From assembly GCA_963808315.1 (NCBI GenBank), contig CAWEFK010000010.1:275756-339755 (forward strand): a stretch of 64,000 nucleotides of DNA. Reading direction: 5' to 3'. Positions 34,952-47,705 of this stretch are shown piece by piece; positions within the stretch are counted from its first letter, which is position 1, and the number at the start of each line of letters is the position of its first letter. The DNA is from Palsa-504 sp963808315. GTDB taxonomy: Bacteria > Actinomycetota > Actinomycetes > Streptosporangiales > Streptosporangiaceae. The translations under genes were made by a program, and so were the position numbers. The notes under the pieces are model-generated. The model worked only from the letters and a program-made list of their open reading frames with translations, was not told where the DNA came from and searched no databases.

Positions 34952-37900
34952 ATGACGGCTGTTTCAGCCGAGGTCTCTGGCGCACGGGGCGCCCCCTCAG
35001 GGAATCCGGACGTGCCGGAAGCCGGGCAGCTTGTCCGGGTCCGCGGGCAGCAGTGGGTGGTCAGCAACGTAAGCACCAGCCACCAGCCCCAGGACGAGCT
35101 CGCCGCCACGCGGATCCCCGGCCGTACCCTCGTCACCCTCACCAGCGTCAGCGACGACGACCTCGGCGACGAGCTGACCGTCGCCTGGGAGATCGAGCCC
35201 GGCCGCGAGATCGTCCCCGCCACCCAGCTCCCGGCAGTGACACCAGCGAACTGGGACGACCCGCAGCAACTCGGCGCCTTCCTCGACGCCGTCCGCTGGG
35301 GCACCGTCGCCAGCGCCGACACCCGGACGCTCCAGGCCCCGTTCCGGTCCGGCATCACGATCGAGGAGTACCAGCTCGAACCCGTCGCCCGCGCCCTCGC
35401 CATGCCGCGGGTCAACCTGCTCATCGCCGACGACGTGGGCCTCGGCAAGACGATCGAGGCCGGCCTGGTCGTCCAGGAGATGCTGCTCGCCACCGGGCAC
35501 GGCGCGTCATCGTCGTCTGCCCGGCGTCGCTCACGCTCAAGTGGCGCGAGGAGATGGAGGCCAAGTTCGGCCTCGGCTTCACGATCGTGGACACCGCCCA
35601 GCTCAGGGAGCTCCGGCGATCCCACGGGCTCGAAGCCAACCCCTTCGCCGTCTACCCGCGCACGATCATCAGCCTGCAGTGGCTGCGCACCCCCCGCGTC
35701 CAGCGCATGCTCGACGAGGTCCTGACCAGCGAAACGCAGGTTCCCCGGCTTCTTCGACCTGCTGATCGTCGACGAGGTCCACCACTGCGCCCCCGCCGAG
35801 CCGCCGAAGCCCAACGGCTACCCGGTCGAGAGCAAGCAGACGCAGGCGGTCAGAAGGCTCACCGAGCACAGCCAGCACCATCTCTTCCTGTCCGCGACCC
35901 CGCACAACGGCTACTCGTGGTCGTGGCAGGCGCTGCTGGAGATGCTCGACCCGCAGCGCTTCTTCAAGGGCCAGGAGCCGGACAAGGCCACGCTCGACCA
36001 GGTCATGATCCGCCGCCTCAAGACCGACATCAAGAATGACGACGGCACCGAGCGCTTCCCCGCCCGCACGATCAACGCGATCGACATCACCTACACCGAC
36101 GCCGAGCGCGAGGCCTACGACCTGCTCCAGCTCTACACCGCCGCCCGCCGCACCAAGCCGGGCGCGGCCCAGGCCCGCGCCGGCGACCTGGTGACGCTCA
36201 TCCTCAAGAAGCGCCTCTTCTCTTCCCCCGCGGCCTTCGCCCTGACCCTCGAGGCCCATCTCGAAAGCGAAGATCAAAATCATCATCCCGAACGGGTGGT
36301 GGTGACTCCGAGCACCGCCGATGACCTGGACTGGATGGACGACGTCCTCGGCTGGGACACCGAGCCGTCCGACGACGATCCCGGCAGCGACGACGAGCGC
36401 GAGGTCTTCGGCCGCGTCGCCAGCCTGCCCGGCATCCTCGACGACGTGCGGGAATCCGGCGGCTCCGTCATGGAGGCCGCCTACCGCCGCCAGCTCGCCG
36501 AATGGGCGCAGCGCCATGCCGAGCCCGCCGACACCAAGGCCAAGGCCCTCGTCGCCGAGCTCAACCGCGTCTGCCGCCCGGACGGCGACTGGGACAAGGG
36601 CGAGCGCGTCATCGTCTTCACCGAGTACAAGGCCACCCAGCAGTGGCTGGCCGGCATCCTGACCGCGCGGGGCCTGGGCGGGGACCGGCTCGGCCTGCTG
36701 TTCGGCGGCATGGACGAGAACAAGCGCGAGCACCTCAAGGCCGCGTTCCAGGCCGGCCTGGACCGCGACCCGGTGCGCATCCTGCTCGCGACCGACGCCG
36801 CGAGCGAGGGCATCGACCTGCAGCGGCACTGCCACCGGGTCATCCACTACGACATCCCGTTCAACCCCAACCGGCTCGAACAGCGGATCGGCCGGGTGGA
36901 CCGGCACGGCCAGACACACGAAGTAGAGGTCTCCCACTTCGTCGGCGCCGGCTGGGACAAAGAACCCGAGGGCTCCTACGCCGGCGACCTGGAGTACCTG
37001 TCCCGGGTCGCGCAGAAGGTCGCGACCGAACGCCAGGACCTCGGCAGCGTCAACCCGGTGCTCGCGCACGCGGTCGAGGCCCGGATGCTCGGCCGGCCGC
37101 GGCTCATCGACCCGCTGCAGGTCACGCCGAAGGCATCCACGAGCCTGCTGCGCGCCGAGCGTGACCTGCGCGACCAGGTCCGCAAGCTGCATGACCAGCT
37201 CGACGCGAGCGTCCGGGAACTGCACGTCGCCCCGGCCAACGTCCGCCGCGTCGTGGACACGGCCCTGGCCCTCGCCGACCAGCCGCCGCTGGCCGACGAG
37301 CCGGGCGGCCTGATCGCTCCGCCCGCGCTGCGTGCCGGGTGGGAGCGGACCGTGACCGGGCTCGCCGATCCGCTCGACGGGCACCTGCGGCCGCTCACGT
37401 TCGACGCGAAGGTCGCCGAGGGCCGGGACGACGTCGTCCTCGCCCACCTGGAGTATCCGCTTGTCGCGCAGGCGACGCGGCTGCTCCGCTCGGCGATCTG
37501 GGGCGGACGCGCGGCCCTCAACCGGGTCGCCGCGCTCAAGTTCACGCCACCCGCGGACGCGGGGGTCAACGGGCCGCTCGTCGCCGTGTTCGCCCGGCTC
37601 GTGCTGGTCGGCGCCGACGGCCGGCGGCTGCACGAGGAGATCATGCTGTCGGCCCGGATCGTCCCGCCGGCCGGACGGTCCCGGCGCGTGGAACTGGAAG
37701 AGCGACGGCACGAGGCGCTGTACGCCGCCGTGGAGGCCGCCCTCGAACCGGACGCCTGCCGCCTCGCCCCCGAAGCAGCGCGGCTCGACTTCGCCGACCG
37801 GTGGAGCGAGCTTGAGCCGCTGCTCGCCGGCGACGTGGAGCAGCGCGCGAAGGAACGCAAGGAGCGCCTGCAACGCACCCTCGACCAGCGCGAGGCCACC

Positions 37901-38179
37901 GAGCAGCGCAACGTGGACACCGTGTTCACCCAGCTCAAGGCGAACCTGGACACCGCGCTCGACGGGCCGGGAGCGGTGCAGCTCACCTTTGACCAGCTCG
38001 ATGAGCTGGAGAAGCACGCCTACGACCGGGACCGCCAGGCGTGGGCAGCGCGCCGCGACGGGCTCGCCGAAGAGAAGCAGCGCGAGCTTGACGCGATCAG
38101 GCGGCGCTACGAGAACGTCCGCGAACTGGTCTTCCCGTTCGCCGTAGCGCTGTGCGTCCCGGATGAGGTGGCCGAATGA
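34952..38179 (+). CDS. drmD: DISARM class 1 SNF2-like helicase DrmD, two compensating frameshifts
   Basis: Superfamily 2 SNF2-like ATPase of ~1075 residues, the signature helicase of class 1 DISARM. Motif I DDVGLGKTIEAG lies near residue 162, then VIVVCPASLTLKWREEM, the DEVHHC box near 274, FLSATPHNGY, and the second RecA domain with VIVFTEYKATQQWL, LLATDAASEGIDLQ and QRIGRVDRHGQ; a long coiled C-terminal part follows. The frame changes near 35505 (one base missing) and returns near 35745 (one base extra), so only motifs Ia-II are out of frame as sequenced. Start ATG 34952 has GGGAGGG. Its stop overlaps the next start (ATGA). The intact motifs on both sides favour sequencing error over decay. 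Confidence 0.85.
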
Positions 38180-41100
38180 GAGCGCAGGGTGTCAGCGAGG
38201 AGGTCCGCAAGCGGCACGCGTGGCTGGAGCTGCTCCAGGTCTCCGGGCCGTTCCTCACGCTGCCCGTGGCCCACCGGGTCTTCCCCAACGGGCTGCCGGA
38301 AGTGCCCGTCCAGCAGCGCGCCGCCGTCCGCGCGCTCGTCGCCCAGATGATGGACGACCGCGGCGCCAGCAGGCACGCGGTCATCACGGCAATGCTGCGC
38401 GACGTCTTCGACTGGCAGCAGCACCTCGTCATCGACGACGCCATGCCGCAGACCCTCACCGAGATCGTGGCGGACCACGGGGTCACGCTCCGCCCGGACT
38501 TCGGCTACTTCGACGAGACCGAGGACGACGCGGCTGAGGACGCGGACACCGGCGATGAGGACGGCTCCGACCTCTCGGATGCCTCCGAAGATGAGGAGCA
38601 GGAGGACGACGAAGACTCCGAAGGCGACGACGCCGAGGCCAGCGGTGGCGGCACGAGCAGCGGGCCGTGGAAGCTGCTCGGGATGGTCACCGCCTGGGGA
38701 ACGCATCCGCTGACCCGGACCACGACCGGGACCTGGACGGCGAACGCCGTCGAGCGGCTGGCCGTGCTGCTCCGTGCCCGGGACGTGCCGGTCGGGATCG
38801 TCACCGACGGACGCTGGTGGGCGCTCGTCACCGCGCCGCGCGGCGGCGCGACCGGCGCCGCCGTGTGGGACGCGTCCCTGTTCAGCGAGGAGCCGAAGTC
38901 CCTGGAGGGCCTCGTCGCCCTGCTCACCCGCTCCCGCTTCCAGGCCGCGCAGCCGAAGGACAAGCTCCCGGCCCTGTTCGCCGAATCCCTCGAACGCCAG
39001 GAAGAGGTCACCGAGCAGCTCGGCCGCCAGGTCCGCGAGGCCGTCGAGCTCCTCGTCACCACGCTCGACCAGCTCGACCGCGAATCGAACGGCACGCTCC
39101 TGGCCGGCGTCAGCGACGACGACTTCTACGCCGGCGTCGTCACGATGATGATGCGCGTCGTGTTCCTGCTGTTCGCCGAGGAACGCCGCCTGCTGCCCAG
39201 CGACGACGACCTGTACGTCACCGCCTACAGCGTCGGCCACCTCGTCGAGCAACTGGAGCAGGCCGACAGCCTCGGCGCGGTCCTCGGCCAGCGCACCGCC
39301 GCCTGGCACCGGCTGCTCGCCGTCACCCGCGCCGTCCACTCCGGTGTCGCCCACGAGGACCTGCGGCTGCCCGCCTACGGCGGCGGCCTGTTCGACCCCG
39401 ACCGCTACCCGTGGCTCGAAGGCCGCCCCGACGCCGGCACGCCCGCCGCCGCGGCCCGGCCGCCCGCCGTGGACGACCGCACCGTGCTGCGGATGCTCCG
39501 CGCCGTCCAGTACGTGGTCATCGGCGGCGAGCGCCGCCGCCTCACCTTCCGCGCCCTGGACGTGGAGCAGATCGGCTACGTCTACGAAGGCCTCCTCGAA
39601 CTGGAGGTCCGCACCGCCACCGAGACCGTGCTCGGCCTGGCCCGCCCGTCGAAGTGGCCGCAGAAGATCAAGGAAGACGCCGAGGTCGCGCTCTCGCCAG
39701 CGCCGCCGACCTGACGGTCAAGGACTGACCGACCGCACCGGCTGGTCGGCGAAGAGGGTGCAGGCCGCGCATCGCGACCGCGGGCACCGATGCCGAACGG
39801 GTCAGCGCGCTCCGCAGCGTGCCGTCGCCGACCCCGAACTGGCGGAGCGCATCACTCCCGTTCCTCGGCCTGCTCCGCTACGACGAGCTCGGCCTGCCCG
39901 CTGATCTTCCCGCCGGGCAGCCGGTACGTGACCCGGTCGCACCGCCGCGCCGCGACCGGCACCCACTACACGCCCCGGTCCCTCGCCGAAGAGGTCGCCG
40001 AAGGCGCCCTGCAGCCCCTCGTCTACCGCCCCGGTCCCCTGGAGACGTCGGACACGTCGCAGTGGCGGATCCGCCCGTCCAAGCAGATCCTGGAGCTGAA
40101 GGTCGCGGACATCGCGATGGGCTCCGGCGCGTTCCTCGTCGCCGCCTGCCGCTACCTCGCCGACCGCCTGATCGAGGCATGGCTGGACGAAGGTGACGCC
40201 GAAGCCCTCGCCATGGACCTGCACCGCACCGCCGGCCGCGTCGGCGCGGACGCCGAAGCCGACCAGCTCCTGCTCAAGGCCCGCCGCGAGATCACCGAGC
40301 ACTGCCTGTACGGCGTCGACATCAACCCCCTCGCCGTCGAGATGGCGAAGCTGTCGCTGTGGCTGATCACGATGGACACCGAACGGCCCTTCGGCTTCCT
40401 CGACGACCGCCTCGCCGCCGGGGACTCGCTGCTCGGCCTGGTCAGCCTGGAGCAACTGGAGTCGCTGCACGTGGACGCGAAGGAGGGCCGCCGCCTGCAC
40501 CACGGCACCCTCGACTTCGCCTCGGAATGGCGCGACAAGCTCGCCCAGGCCGCCGACCTCCGCCGCAAGATCACCGCCACCGGCGGCGTCACGATCCGCG
40601 ACATCGAGCACAAGGCCCGGCTGCTCGCCCAGGCGGAGAAGCTGTCCGGCGAGATCACCACGGTCGCCGACGCGATCACGGCGGCCGGCCTCGCGAACGC
40701 GAAGCTGAAGGGCAAGAAACTCGACCAGGCGTTCCTTGGAGCTGTACGTCTCGGTCAGCAACGAAGAAGGACCTGACCCCGTACGTCGAGAAGAACCTCC
40801 AGGACCCGCGCCCAGCAGGCACGGTCGAGCGCGAACCCTTCCACTGGCCGCTGGCGTTCCCCGAGATCTTCGCCGACACGACGACCCCCGGCTTCGACGC
40901 CATCATCGGCAACCCCCCGTTCCTGGGCGGCAAGAAGATCTCTGGCACGTTGGGCGACGACTACCTGGCCTGGCTGCAGCGCTGGGACGGCAACGACGTC
41001 AAGGGCAACGCCGACCTCGCGGCGCGGTTCCTGCTGCGCGACGAGCGGCTGCTGTCGCAGCGCGGGCAACTTGGCCTACGTCACCACCAACACCCTCGTC

Positions 41101-42264
41101 GAGGGCGACACCCTCGAGGTCGGCATGGAGCAGGTCACCGACGGCCTGACCATCCGTGCTGGACGCTCACCGCACCCGTGGCCGACGAAGAGCGCGAACC
41201 TGCAGATCGTTGAGCTCTGGGCCAGTCGAGTCGCAGCCATCCAAGGGATGCTGTCTACTGGCTGGATGGCGAGGAGGTTCCGGCGATCGGTCCCGACCTC
41301 GAACCCTACGGGCGCATCCGCGGCCGCCCGCAGCGACTCCGCGAGAACGACGGACATCGCATTCCAAGGCTCGTACGTGCTCGGGCTAGGATTCACGCTC
41401 ACCGAAGACCAGAAGGACGAGCTGATCGCCCAAGATCCGCGCAATGCTGAAGTCATTCAGCCGTACGTGATCGGCAGGGATCTCAACCAGCGCCCTGACT
41501 GCTCAGCAAGTCGCTGGATCATCAATTTCCGTGGACTGGTCACTGGAACGCGCGGAGGAATATCCCGACTGCCTCGAAATCGTTCGCCGCCTTGTCAAGC
41601 CAGAGCGAGACCGCAAACAAGCGACAAGCTACCGAGAATTCTGGTGGCGATTACTGGCGCCATCGGCCCGGAGCTGTACGAGGCGATCGACGGACTCGAC
41701 CACGTGCTGGCTATCTCGCACGGTCAGCAACGCGGTCATGCCAGTGCGCGTCCCTACAGGACAGGTATTCTCGACCAATGTGCGCTGTCTTCGCGCTCGA
41801 TGATTTCGCTAGCCTCGCACTGCTTGTCGTCGAGCATTCATTCGATCTGGGTGATCCGCTACACCTCGACGATGCGAACCGACATCAGCTACTCGCCGTC
41901 TGACGTGTTCCTTACGCTGCCGCGACCGCAGCCAACGCCGGAACTGGAAGCGCTCGGGCGTCAACTCGACGAGACTCGCCGCGAACTGATGCTCTCCCGC
42001 GCCTGGGGACTCACCAAGACCTACAACCGCGTCCACGACCCCGACAACCACGAGCCCGCGATCCAGGAACTCCGCGACATTCACGTCGCGATCGACGAGG
42101 CGGTCATGCGGGCCTACGGCTGGGACGACCTCGATCTCAAGATCGGGCATCATCCGACGAAGATCGGGATCCGGTGGACGGTCAGCAAGGAGGCCCGGTT
42201 CGAGTTGCTGGACCGGCTGCTCGAAGAGAACCACCGGCGCTACGCACTGGAGAACCCGTCGTGA
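38176..42264 (+). pseudogene. drmMI: DISARM class 1 adenine methyltransferase DrmMI, many frameshifts
   Basis: N6-adenine DNA methyltransferase of ~1360 residues that would mark host DNA as self in DISARM. The first 512 codons (38176-39714) are intact and include an acidic linker near residues 115-155. From about 39690 to 41850 the frame changes many times, five or more times between 39690 and 39910 alone and again near 40740, 41060, 41200, 41530 and 41650. Motif I (VADIAMGSGAFLVAA, near 40110) and motif IV (DAIIGNPPFLGGKKI, near 40900) are preserved in different frames. The last part, from about 41880 (ELEALGRQLDETRRELMLSR), is again continuous to the stop at 42264. Start and stop overlap drmD and drmA. 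As sequenced it cannot make a full enzyme. Confidence 0.82.
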
Positions 42265-45200
42265 CCACGCCAGACGCCACCTCGTTCCAGGTCCGGGCCG
42301 AGCTGGAGGATCTCCTAGAGCGGGATCTGCTCGGGCCGTGGGACGGGCCGGAAGAGGAGCTTCCGCCGGGAACCTCGCCCGCCGAGCGGTACATGCTCGG
42401 GCGGCTCGTGCCGCGGCAGCAGCCGGAAGAGCCTGCCGACGACGAGCAGCTAGAGCCGGAGCTTGTCGACCGGGAGGTGGCCTCCCCGGCGTCCGGCGAC
42501 GATGGAGAGGAAGAGGGCGCCGAGGCAGACGCCACGGTCCGTTCGGGATCTATGTCTGCCTCAGCCATCGGACTGGCGTTCAGCGTGCCGGCGACCGTCG
42601 ACGTGATCACCGTGGTCGCCAAGTGGGGCCGGTACGAGCGGTCTCCTTCGGAGACGCACGAGACGCCGACCGGGCGGGCCGCGACCACCTGGCACCGGGT
42701 GCCGGCGGGCGGGTCCGTCGAGGTGCGGACCGACGCCGAGGGGTCGGACTCGCTCGTGCCGGACGACGAGCAGCCGGGCGTGGTCGTCCGGTACACGGTG
42801 CGGCACCGCGGGGCGCGGCGCGTCGTCGAGCTGTCGCTGGTCAACGGGCAGCGGACGCCGGCGCAGACCCAGGACACGGCGCGGCTGTACCAGGTGGGGC
42901 TGACCGTGACCGCGCTGGACGGGAACGCGGCGATCTTCTGCGGGCACAACGACCCGGACATCGCGGAGCCGCCGCCGGGGTCGGACGACGAGCGGCTGCA
43001 CCTGGAGCTGCTGCACCGGGCGACGCGCATGTACGCGAACGGGCGGCAGTGCGCGGTCGATGCCGCCGTGCGTGATGGCGAGACGCGGGCGTGGCAGCTG
43101 TCCACGACGTGCTTCCCGGCGGCGGAGGTGCAGCTCGTCGTGCCGGGGAAGGTGCCGGGCCTGGTGCTCGACATGGCGCGGCTCGGGTCGCCGGAGCTGG
43201 GGCGCGATGACCTGGTGCGGGCGCTGCGGCCGCTGGTGACCGGGTACCGGAAGTGGCTGACCGAGCAGGCGTCCCGGGTGGAATCGGATCCGGAGATCGC
43301 GCGGTACGGCGACGCGGGGCAGCGCGCCGTGGCGGCGGCGCGCGACGTGGCCGGCCGCCTGGAGCGGGCGATCGAGCTGCTGCGGACCGACGGGATCGCG
43401 CGGGAGGCGTTCCGGTTCGCGAACCAGGCGATGGCGCTGCAGCGCGTGCGGTCGGAGGTGGTGCGGGCGCGGATGTCGGCGCCCGGCGCGGACGTGGCCG
43501 GGCTGCTGCGCCGTCTGGACGTGCCGGAGAACCGGTCGTGGCGGCCGTTCCAGCTCGCGTTCGTGCTGCTGTGCCTGCCGGGGCTGACCGATCCGGCGCA
43601 TGCCGACGCGCACCGGGGTCTTGGCGACCCGGCGAACGCCGAGGTGCAGCTGCTGTTCTTCCCGACCGGCGGCGGCAAGACCGAGGCGTACCTGGGGCTC
43701 GCGGCGTACACGTTCGCGATCCGGCGGCTGCAGGGCGTGGTCGGGTCTGGTCCTGACGCCTATGACGGGACGCGCGGGGTCGCGGTGCTGATGCGGTACA
43801 CGCTGCGGCTGCTGACGGCGCAGCAGTTCCAGCGGGCCTCGGCGCTGGTGTGCGCGTGCGAGATGCTGCGCCGGGAGCGGGTCGACGCCGGGGACTCGCG
43901 GTGGGGCACGACGCCGTTCCGGATCGGGCTGTGGGTCGGCTCGTCGGTGTCGCCGAACTCCTTCGAGGAGGCCGAGCGGCAGATCACCGAGTCGCGGGGC
44001 TCGGAACGGGTGCTGGGCGGCGTGCTGCAGTTGCCGGTGTGCCCGTGGTGCGGGTCGCGGCTGTCGTCCGGCGAACGTGGAGACCAACCGGCTGCGGCGG
44101 CGGGTGCTGGTGTACTGCTCGGACCCCGAGGGGGACTGCGCGTTCTCGCCGCGGAACTCTCCCGACGAGGGACTGCCGGTGCTCACCGTGGACGAGGAGA
44201 TCTACCGGCTGACGCCCGGCCTGGTGATCGCCACGGTGGACAAGCTGGCGCAGCTGCCGTGGAAGGCGTCGACCGCAACCCTGTTCGGGCTGGTGGACAC
44301 CGAGTGCACCCGGCACGGGTGGCAGAACCCCGATTTCTCGTCTTTCTGCGGGCCGGGCGGCCATCCGGCACGGGCGGACCTGCCGCGCGGCGTGATCCAG
44401 CCGGCGATGCGGCTGCGGCCGCCGGACCTGATCATCCAGGACGAGCTGCACCTGATCAGCGACGCCCTCGGCTCGATGGTGGGCCTGTACGAGACCGCGA
44501 TCGACCGGCTGAGCTCGCGTGGCCCGATCCGGCCCGTGCTCGTCGCCTCCACCGCGACCGTGCGGCGGGCGCGGGACCAGGTGGAGCAGGTGTTCGCGCG
44601 CGGCCTTACCGTGTTCCCGCCGCCGGTGCTCGACGCGGGCGAGACGTACTTCTCCGCGACCGTGCCGCCGTCGCCGTCCACGCCGGGGCGGCGGTACCGG
44701 GGCATCCTCGCGCCGGGTGAGCGGCTCAAGTCGGTGGAGATCCGGGTCGCGTCGGCGCTGATGGAGCACGCGCAGTTCCTCTTCGACCGGTACGGCGCGG
44801 CGGCCGACCCGTACATGACGCTGGTGGACTACTTCACCGCGACCAGGGAGCTGGCCGGGATGCGGCGCCTGGTCGAGGACGACATCACCGACCGGCTGCG
44901 CAGCCAGCAGGTCCGCACCCGGCGGCGGTCGCCGATCGTGCAGGAGCTGACCGGGCGGATGCCGTCAAGCCGGATCGCCGAGAGCCTGGCCGACCTGGAG
45001 CACCGCTTCGACCCGCAGTTCGACTCGACCGCGGCCCTGGACGAGCTGCGCCGGGACCCGGACGGGTTCCGGGCGCGGTCCGAGGGACGGGCGCGCCCGA
45101 TCGACGTGCTGCTCGCCACGTCCATGCTCCAGGTGGGCGTGGACGTGCAGCGGCTCGGCCTGATGGCCGTCACCGGGCAGCCGAAGAACGCGGCCGAGTA

Positions 45201-45819
45201 CATCCAGGCCACGTCCCGCGTCGGCCGCTCGCCGTCGCGGCCGGGGCTCGTGGTGACCATCTACCAGTGGTCGCGGCCCCGCGACCTGGCGCACTATGAG
45301 TCGTTCGGGTACGACCACGCGACGTTCGGGCTGCGGGTTGAGGGGCTGACCACGACGCCGTTCAGCGACCGGGCGCTGGACCGCGGGCTGACCGGGGTGC
45401 TGGTGACGTTGCTGCGGCATTCCGGGGTGTCGTCGCTGCCGAACGTCGCGGCGCACTCCGTGCCGCTGTCCGGGCCGTTCGTCGCCGCGCTGCTCGACGC
45501 GGTCGGCGCGCGGGCCGAAGTCGTCACCCACGAAGCGGAACGCGCCAGCTCGGTCCGGGCCGAGCTGCAGCACCGGCTGGACCGGTGGTACACGCGGCGG
45601 CAGGCCGTGCAGACCGGGCGCCTCGGGTACAAGGAGGCGCCGGACGTCAACGGGCTGCTGCGCGAGCCGGACGAAGGATCGTGGGATCTGTGGTCCGCGC
45701 CGATGTCCATGCGCGAGGTAGAGGCGGAGATCCTGCTGCAGCTCGACCGGGACGACCGCAGCGTCGGTGACGCGCCGGCCTGGAGCTACGAGCGTTCGAC
45801 CTCTGGAGGTCCCGCATGA
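42261..45819 (+). CDS. drmA: DISARM helicase DrmA, one frameshift
   Basis: Superfamily 2 helicase of ~1186 residues, one of the core DISARM proteins. Start GTG 42261 overlaps the drmMI stop (GTGA). A long N-terminal domain precedes motif I LLFFPTGGGKTEAYLGL (near residue 466). A zinc-like CPWCGSRL follows near 594, then the frame shifts once near 44075. In the second frame are motif II IIQDELHLIS, LVASTATVRRARDQVEQVF, VDVQRLGLMAVTGQPKN and motif VI YIQATSRVGRS. DrmA with DrmB unloads and translocates on foreign DNA with 5' overhangs. The shift lies between helicase motifs, so it inactivates unless it is a sequence error. Confidence 0.88.
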
Positions 45820-47705
45820 CCATTCCGGCGGCTGCCGCGTCTGGCGTTTCTGGCGTGTCCGGTGCCGGGCAGCGCAGTGCTCCCACCCGGATCGGGCAGG
45901 CACGGCCGAGTCATCTCATCACGACCACCGGGGTGGGCGCGACCGTCGACTTGCCGTCGATGAGCGTGATCGTGCGCGGCCTGGACGCGTGGAACCCCGA
46001 GCACCAGGATCCGGTCGACGAGCCGCGCCTGCTTGAGGCGGTGCAGCGGGTACTCGGACCGCAGGTCCGGGCGCTGCGGCACGCGCCGTGGGATCCGGAT
46101 GCCAACGACGACCCGCTCACGCGTACCGGCGTGCCGGTGACGCCGTTCCCCCGGTGGGTGCGCTGCCCGCGCTGCTACCGGCTCGGCCCGCTGGACCCGC
46201 CGGGCCAGTTCGAGCTGATCCACCGGTGGGGGCGGCGCCCGGACCTGGCCAAGTACGTGCACGCGCACTGCCTGCGGCAGGCGTCGCTCCGCGTGGCGAG
46301 CAGGCGCGCGTGCGTGCCCGCGCGTTTCCTGGTCGTCTGCGAGGACGGTCATCTGGACGACTTCCCGTACGTGGACTTCGTCCACGCCACCCGAGCCGAG
46401 GGCGTCTGCGACGGGCCGCAGCTCACCATGTCCGACGCGGCGTCCACCCTGGGACCACGGGTGACGGTCCGGTGCGTGACGTGCGATCACAGCCGGTCCA
46501 TCCAGGAGGCGGCGGGCAGCGGCGGCTGGCAGAAGCTGCCGGTCTGCCGGGGCCGCCATCCCCACCTGCAGCGGTTCTACCAGTGCGGCAAGCAGCTGAA
46601 GCTGATCGTGCTCGGCGCGAGCAACCTGTGGTTCGCGGTGTCGGCGAGCGCCTTGCACCTGCCGCAGGGACAGACGGTCGAGGACCTGGTCGCGGCGAAC
46701 TGGGAGATCCTGGGCGTCCAGCCGTCGGCTGCGGTGGCGCAGATGATCATCGAGGGCATGGATGCGCTGCGTGGCCTGCGCGGGCATCCGATCGAAGAGG
46801 TGTGGGGATGCATCGAGAAGCTGCGCGGGCAGGGCGGCCCCACGGTCCCGGAATCGCCCGACAACCTGCTGGACGCCGAATGGCAGCTGCTGTCGCGCCC
46901 GACGACGGAGCGGCAGGACGAGGACTTCCGCGCGGTGCCGACCGACTCACCGCGCGGTTATGACAGTCTCATCGACCAGGTGGTCCTGGTGTCGCGGCTG
47001 CGCGAGGTCCGCGCCCTGCTCGGGTTCACCCGGCTGTCCGCGCCGGAACGCGACGAGCTCCGGCCGGTCCGCCGGATCCCGCTCGCACGCGGCCCGGCGG
47101 AGTGGGTGCCAGCCGTCGAGCAGCGAGGCGAGGGCATCTTCCTGGAGCTACGGGAGCAGCACGTCGCGCGATGGGCGTCGTCCGTCGCCGAGCACGAGCA
47201 CATCACCGCGCTGGGGCGGGCCTACCGGCAGTGGGCGCTGGACCGGGACCAGACGCCGACGACGGGGTTCCCGATCGCCCGGTTCCTGCTGATCCACACG
47301 CTCAGCCACATGCTGATGCGCCAGGTCGCGCTGGAGTGCGGGTACTCGTCGGCGTCGCTGCGGGAGCGGATCTACCTCGGCACCCCGTCGTCGCCCGCAG
47401 CCGGCGTGCTGATCTCGACGGCGGCCAGCGACAGCGAGGGCACGCTCGGCGGGCTCGTCGCGCTGGGCGAACGGCGGTACCTGGAGCGGATACTGCGTCA
47501 GGCGCTGGACGACGCTTCCCACTGTTCGTCGGACCCGCTGTGCGCGGAGCACGTCCCGGAGTTCCCGTCGGCGGTGCTGCACAACGCGGCGTGCCACGCG
47601 TGCCTGTTCGCCTCGGAGACGAGCTGTGAGTCGGGCAACCGCTGGCTGGACCGCGCGGTGCTCGTCGACCTGACCGGCGACGGCTTCGCGTTCCCGCTGC
47701 GGTGA
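45816..47705 (+). CDS. drmB: DISARM protein DrmB (DUF1998)
   Basis: A 629-residue DUF1998 protein, intact. It has several cysteine clusters likely to bind zinc: RWVRCPRCYRLGPL, VTVRCVTCDHSRS, FYQCGKQLK and the C-terminal CLFASETSCESGNRWLDR. The core RFLLIHTLSHMLMRQVALEC is the DUF1998 signature. DrmB forms a complex with DrmA. Start ATG 45816 overlaps the drmA stop (ATGA), its own stop overlaps the drmC start. Confidence 0.93.
   Translation: MTIPAAAASGVSGVSGAGQRSAPTRIGQARPSHLITTTGVGATVDLPSMSVIVRGLDAWNPEHQDPVDEPRLLEAVQRVLGPQVRALRHAPWDPDANDDPLTRTGVPVTPFPRWVRCPRCYRLGPLDPPGQFELIHRWGRRPDLAKYVHAHCLRQASLRVASRRACVPARFLVVCEDGHLDDFPYVDFVHATRAEGVCDGPQLTMSDAASTLGPRVTVRCVTCDHSRSIQEAAGSGGWQKLPVCRGRHPHLQRFYQCGKQLKLIVLGASNLWFAVSASALHLPQGQTVEDLVAANWEILGVQPSAAVAQMIIEGMDALRGLRGHPIEEVWGCIEKLRGQGGPTVPESPDNLLDAEWQLLSRPTTERQDEDFRAVPTDSPRGYDSLIDQVVLVSRLREVRALLGFTRLSAPERDELRPVRRIPLARGPAEWVPAVEQRGEGIFLELREQHVARWASSVAEHEHITALGRAYRQWALDRDQTPTTGFPIARFLLIHTLSHMLMRQVALECGYSSASLRERIYLGTPSSPAAGVLISTAASDSEGTLGGLVALGERRYLERILRQALDDASHCSSDPLCAEHVPEFPSAVLHNAACHACLFASETSCESGNRWLDRAVLVDLTGDGFAFPLR

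Noticed and set aside
35669..38017. 782-codon minus-strand frame
   Set aside because: Antisense of drmD, whose helicase motifs are unambiguous.
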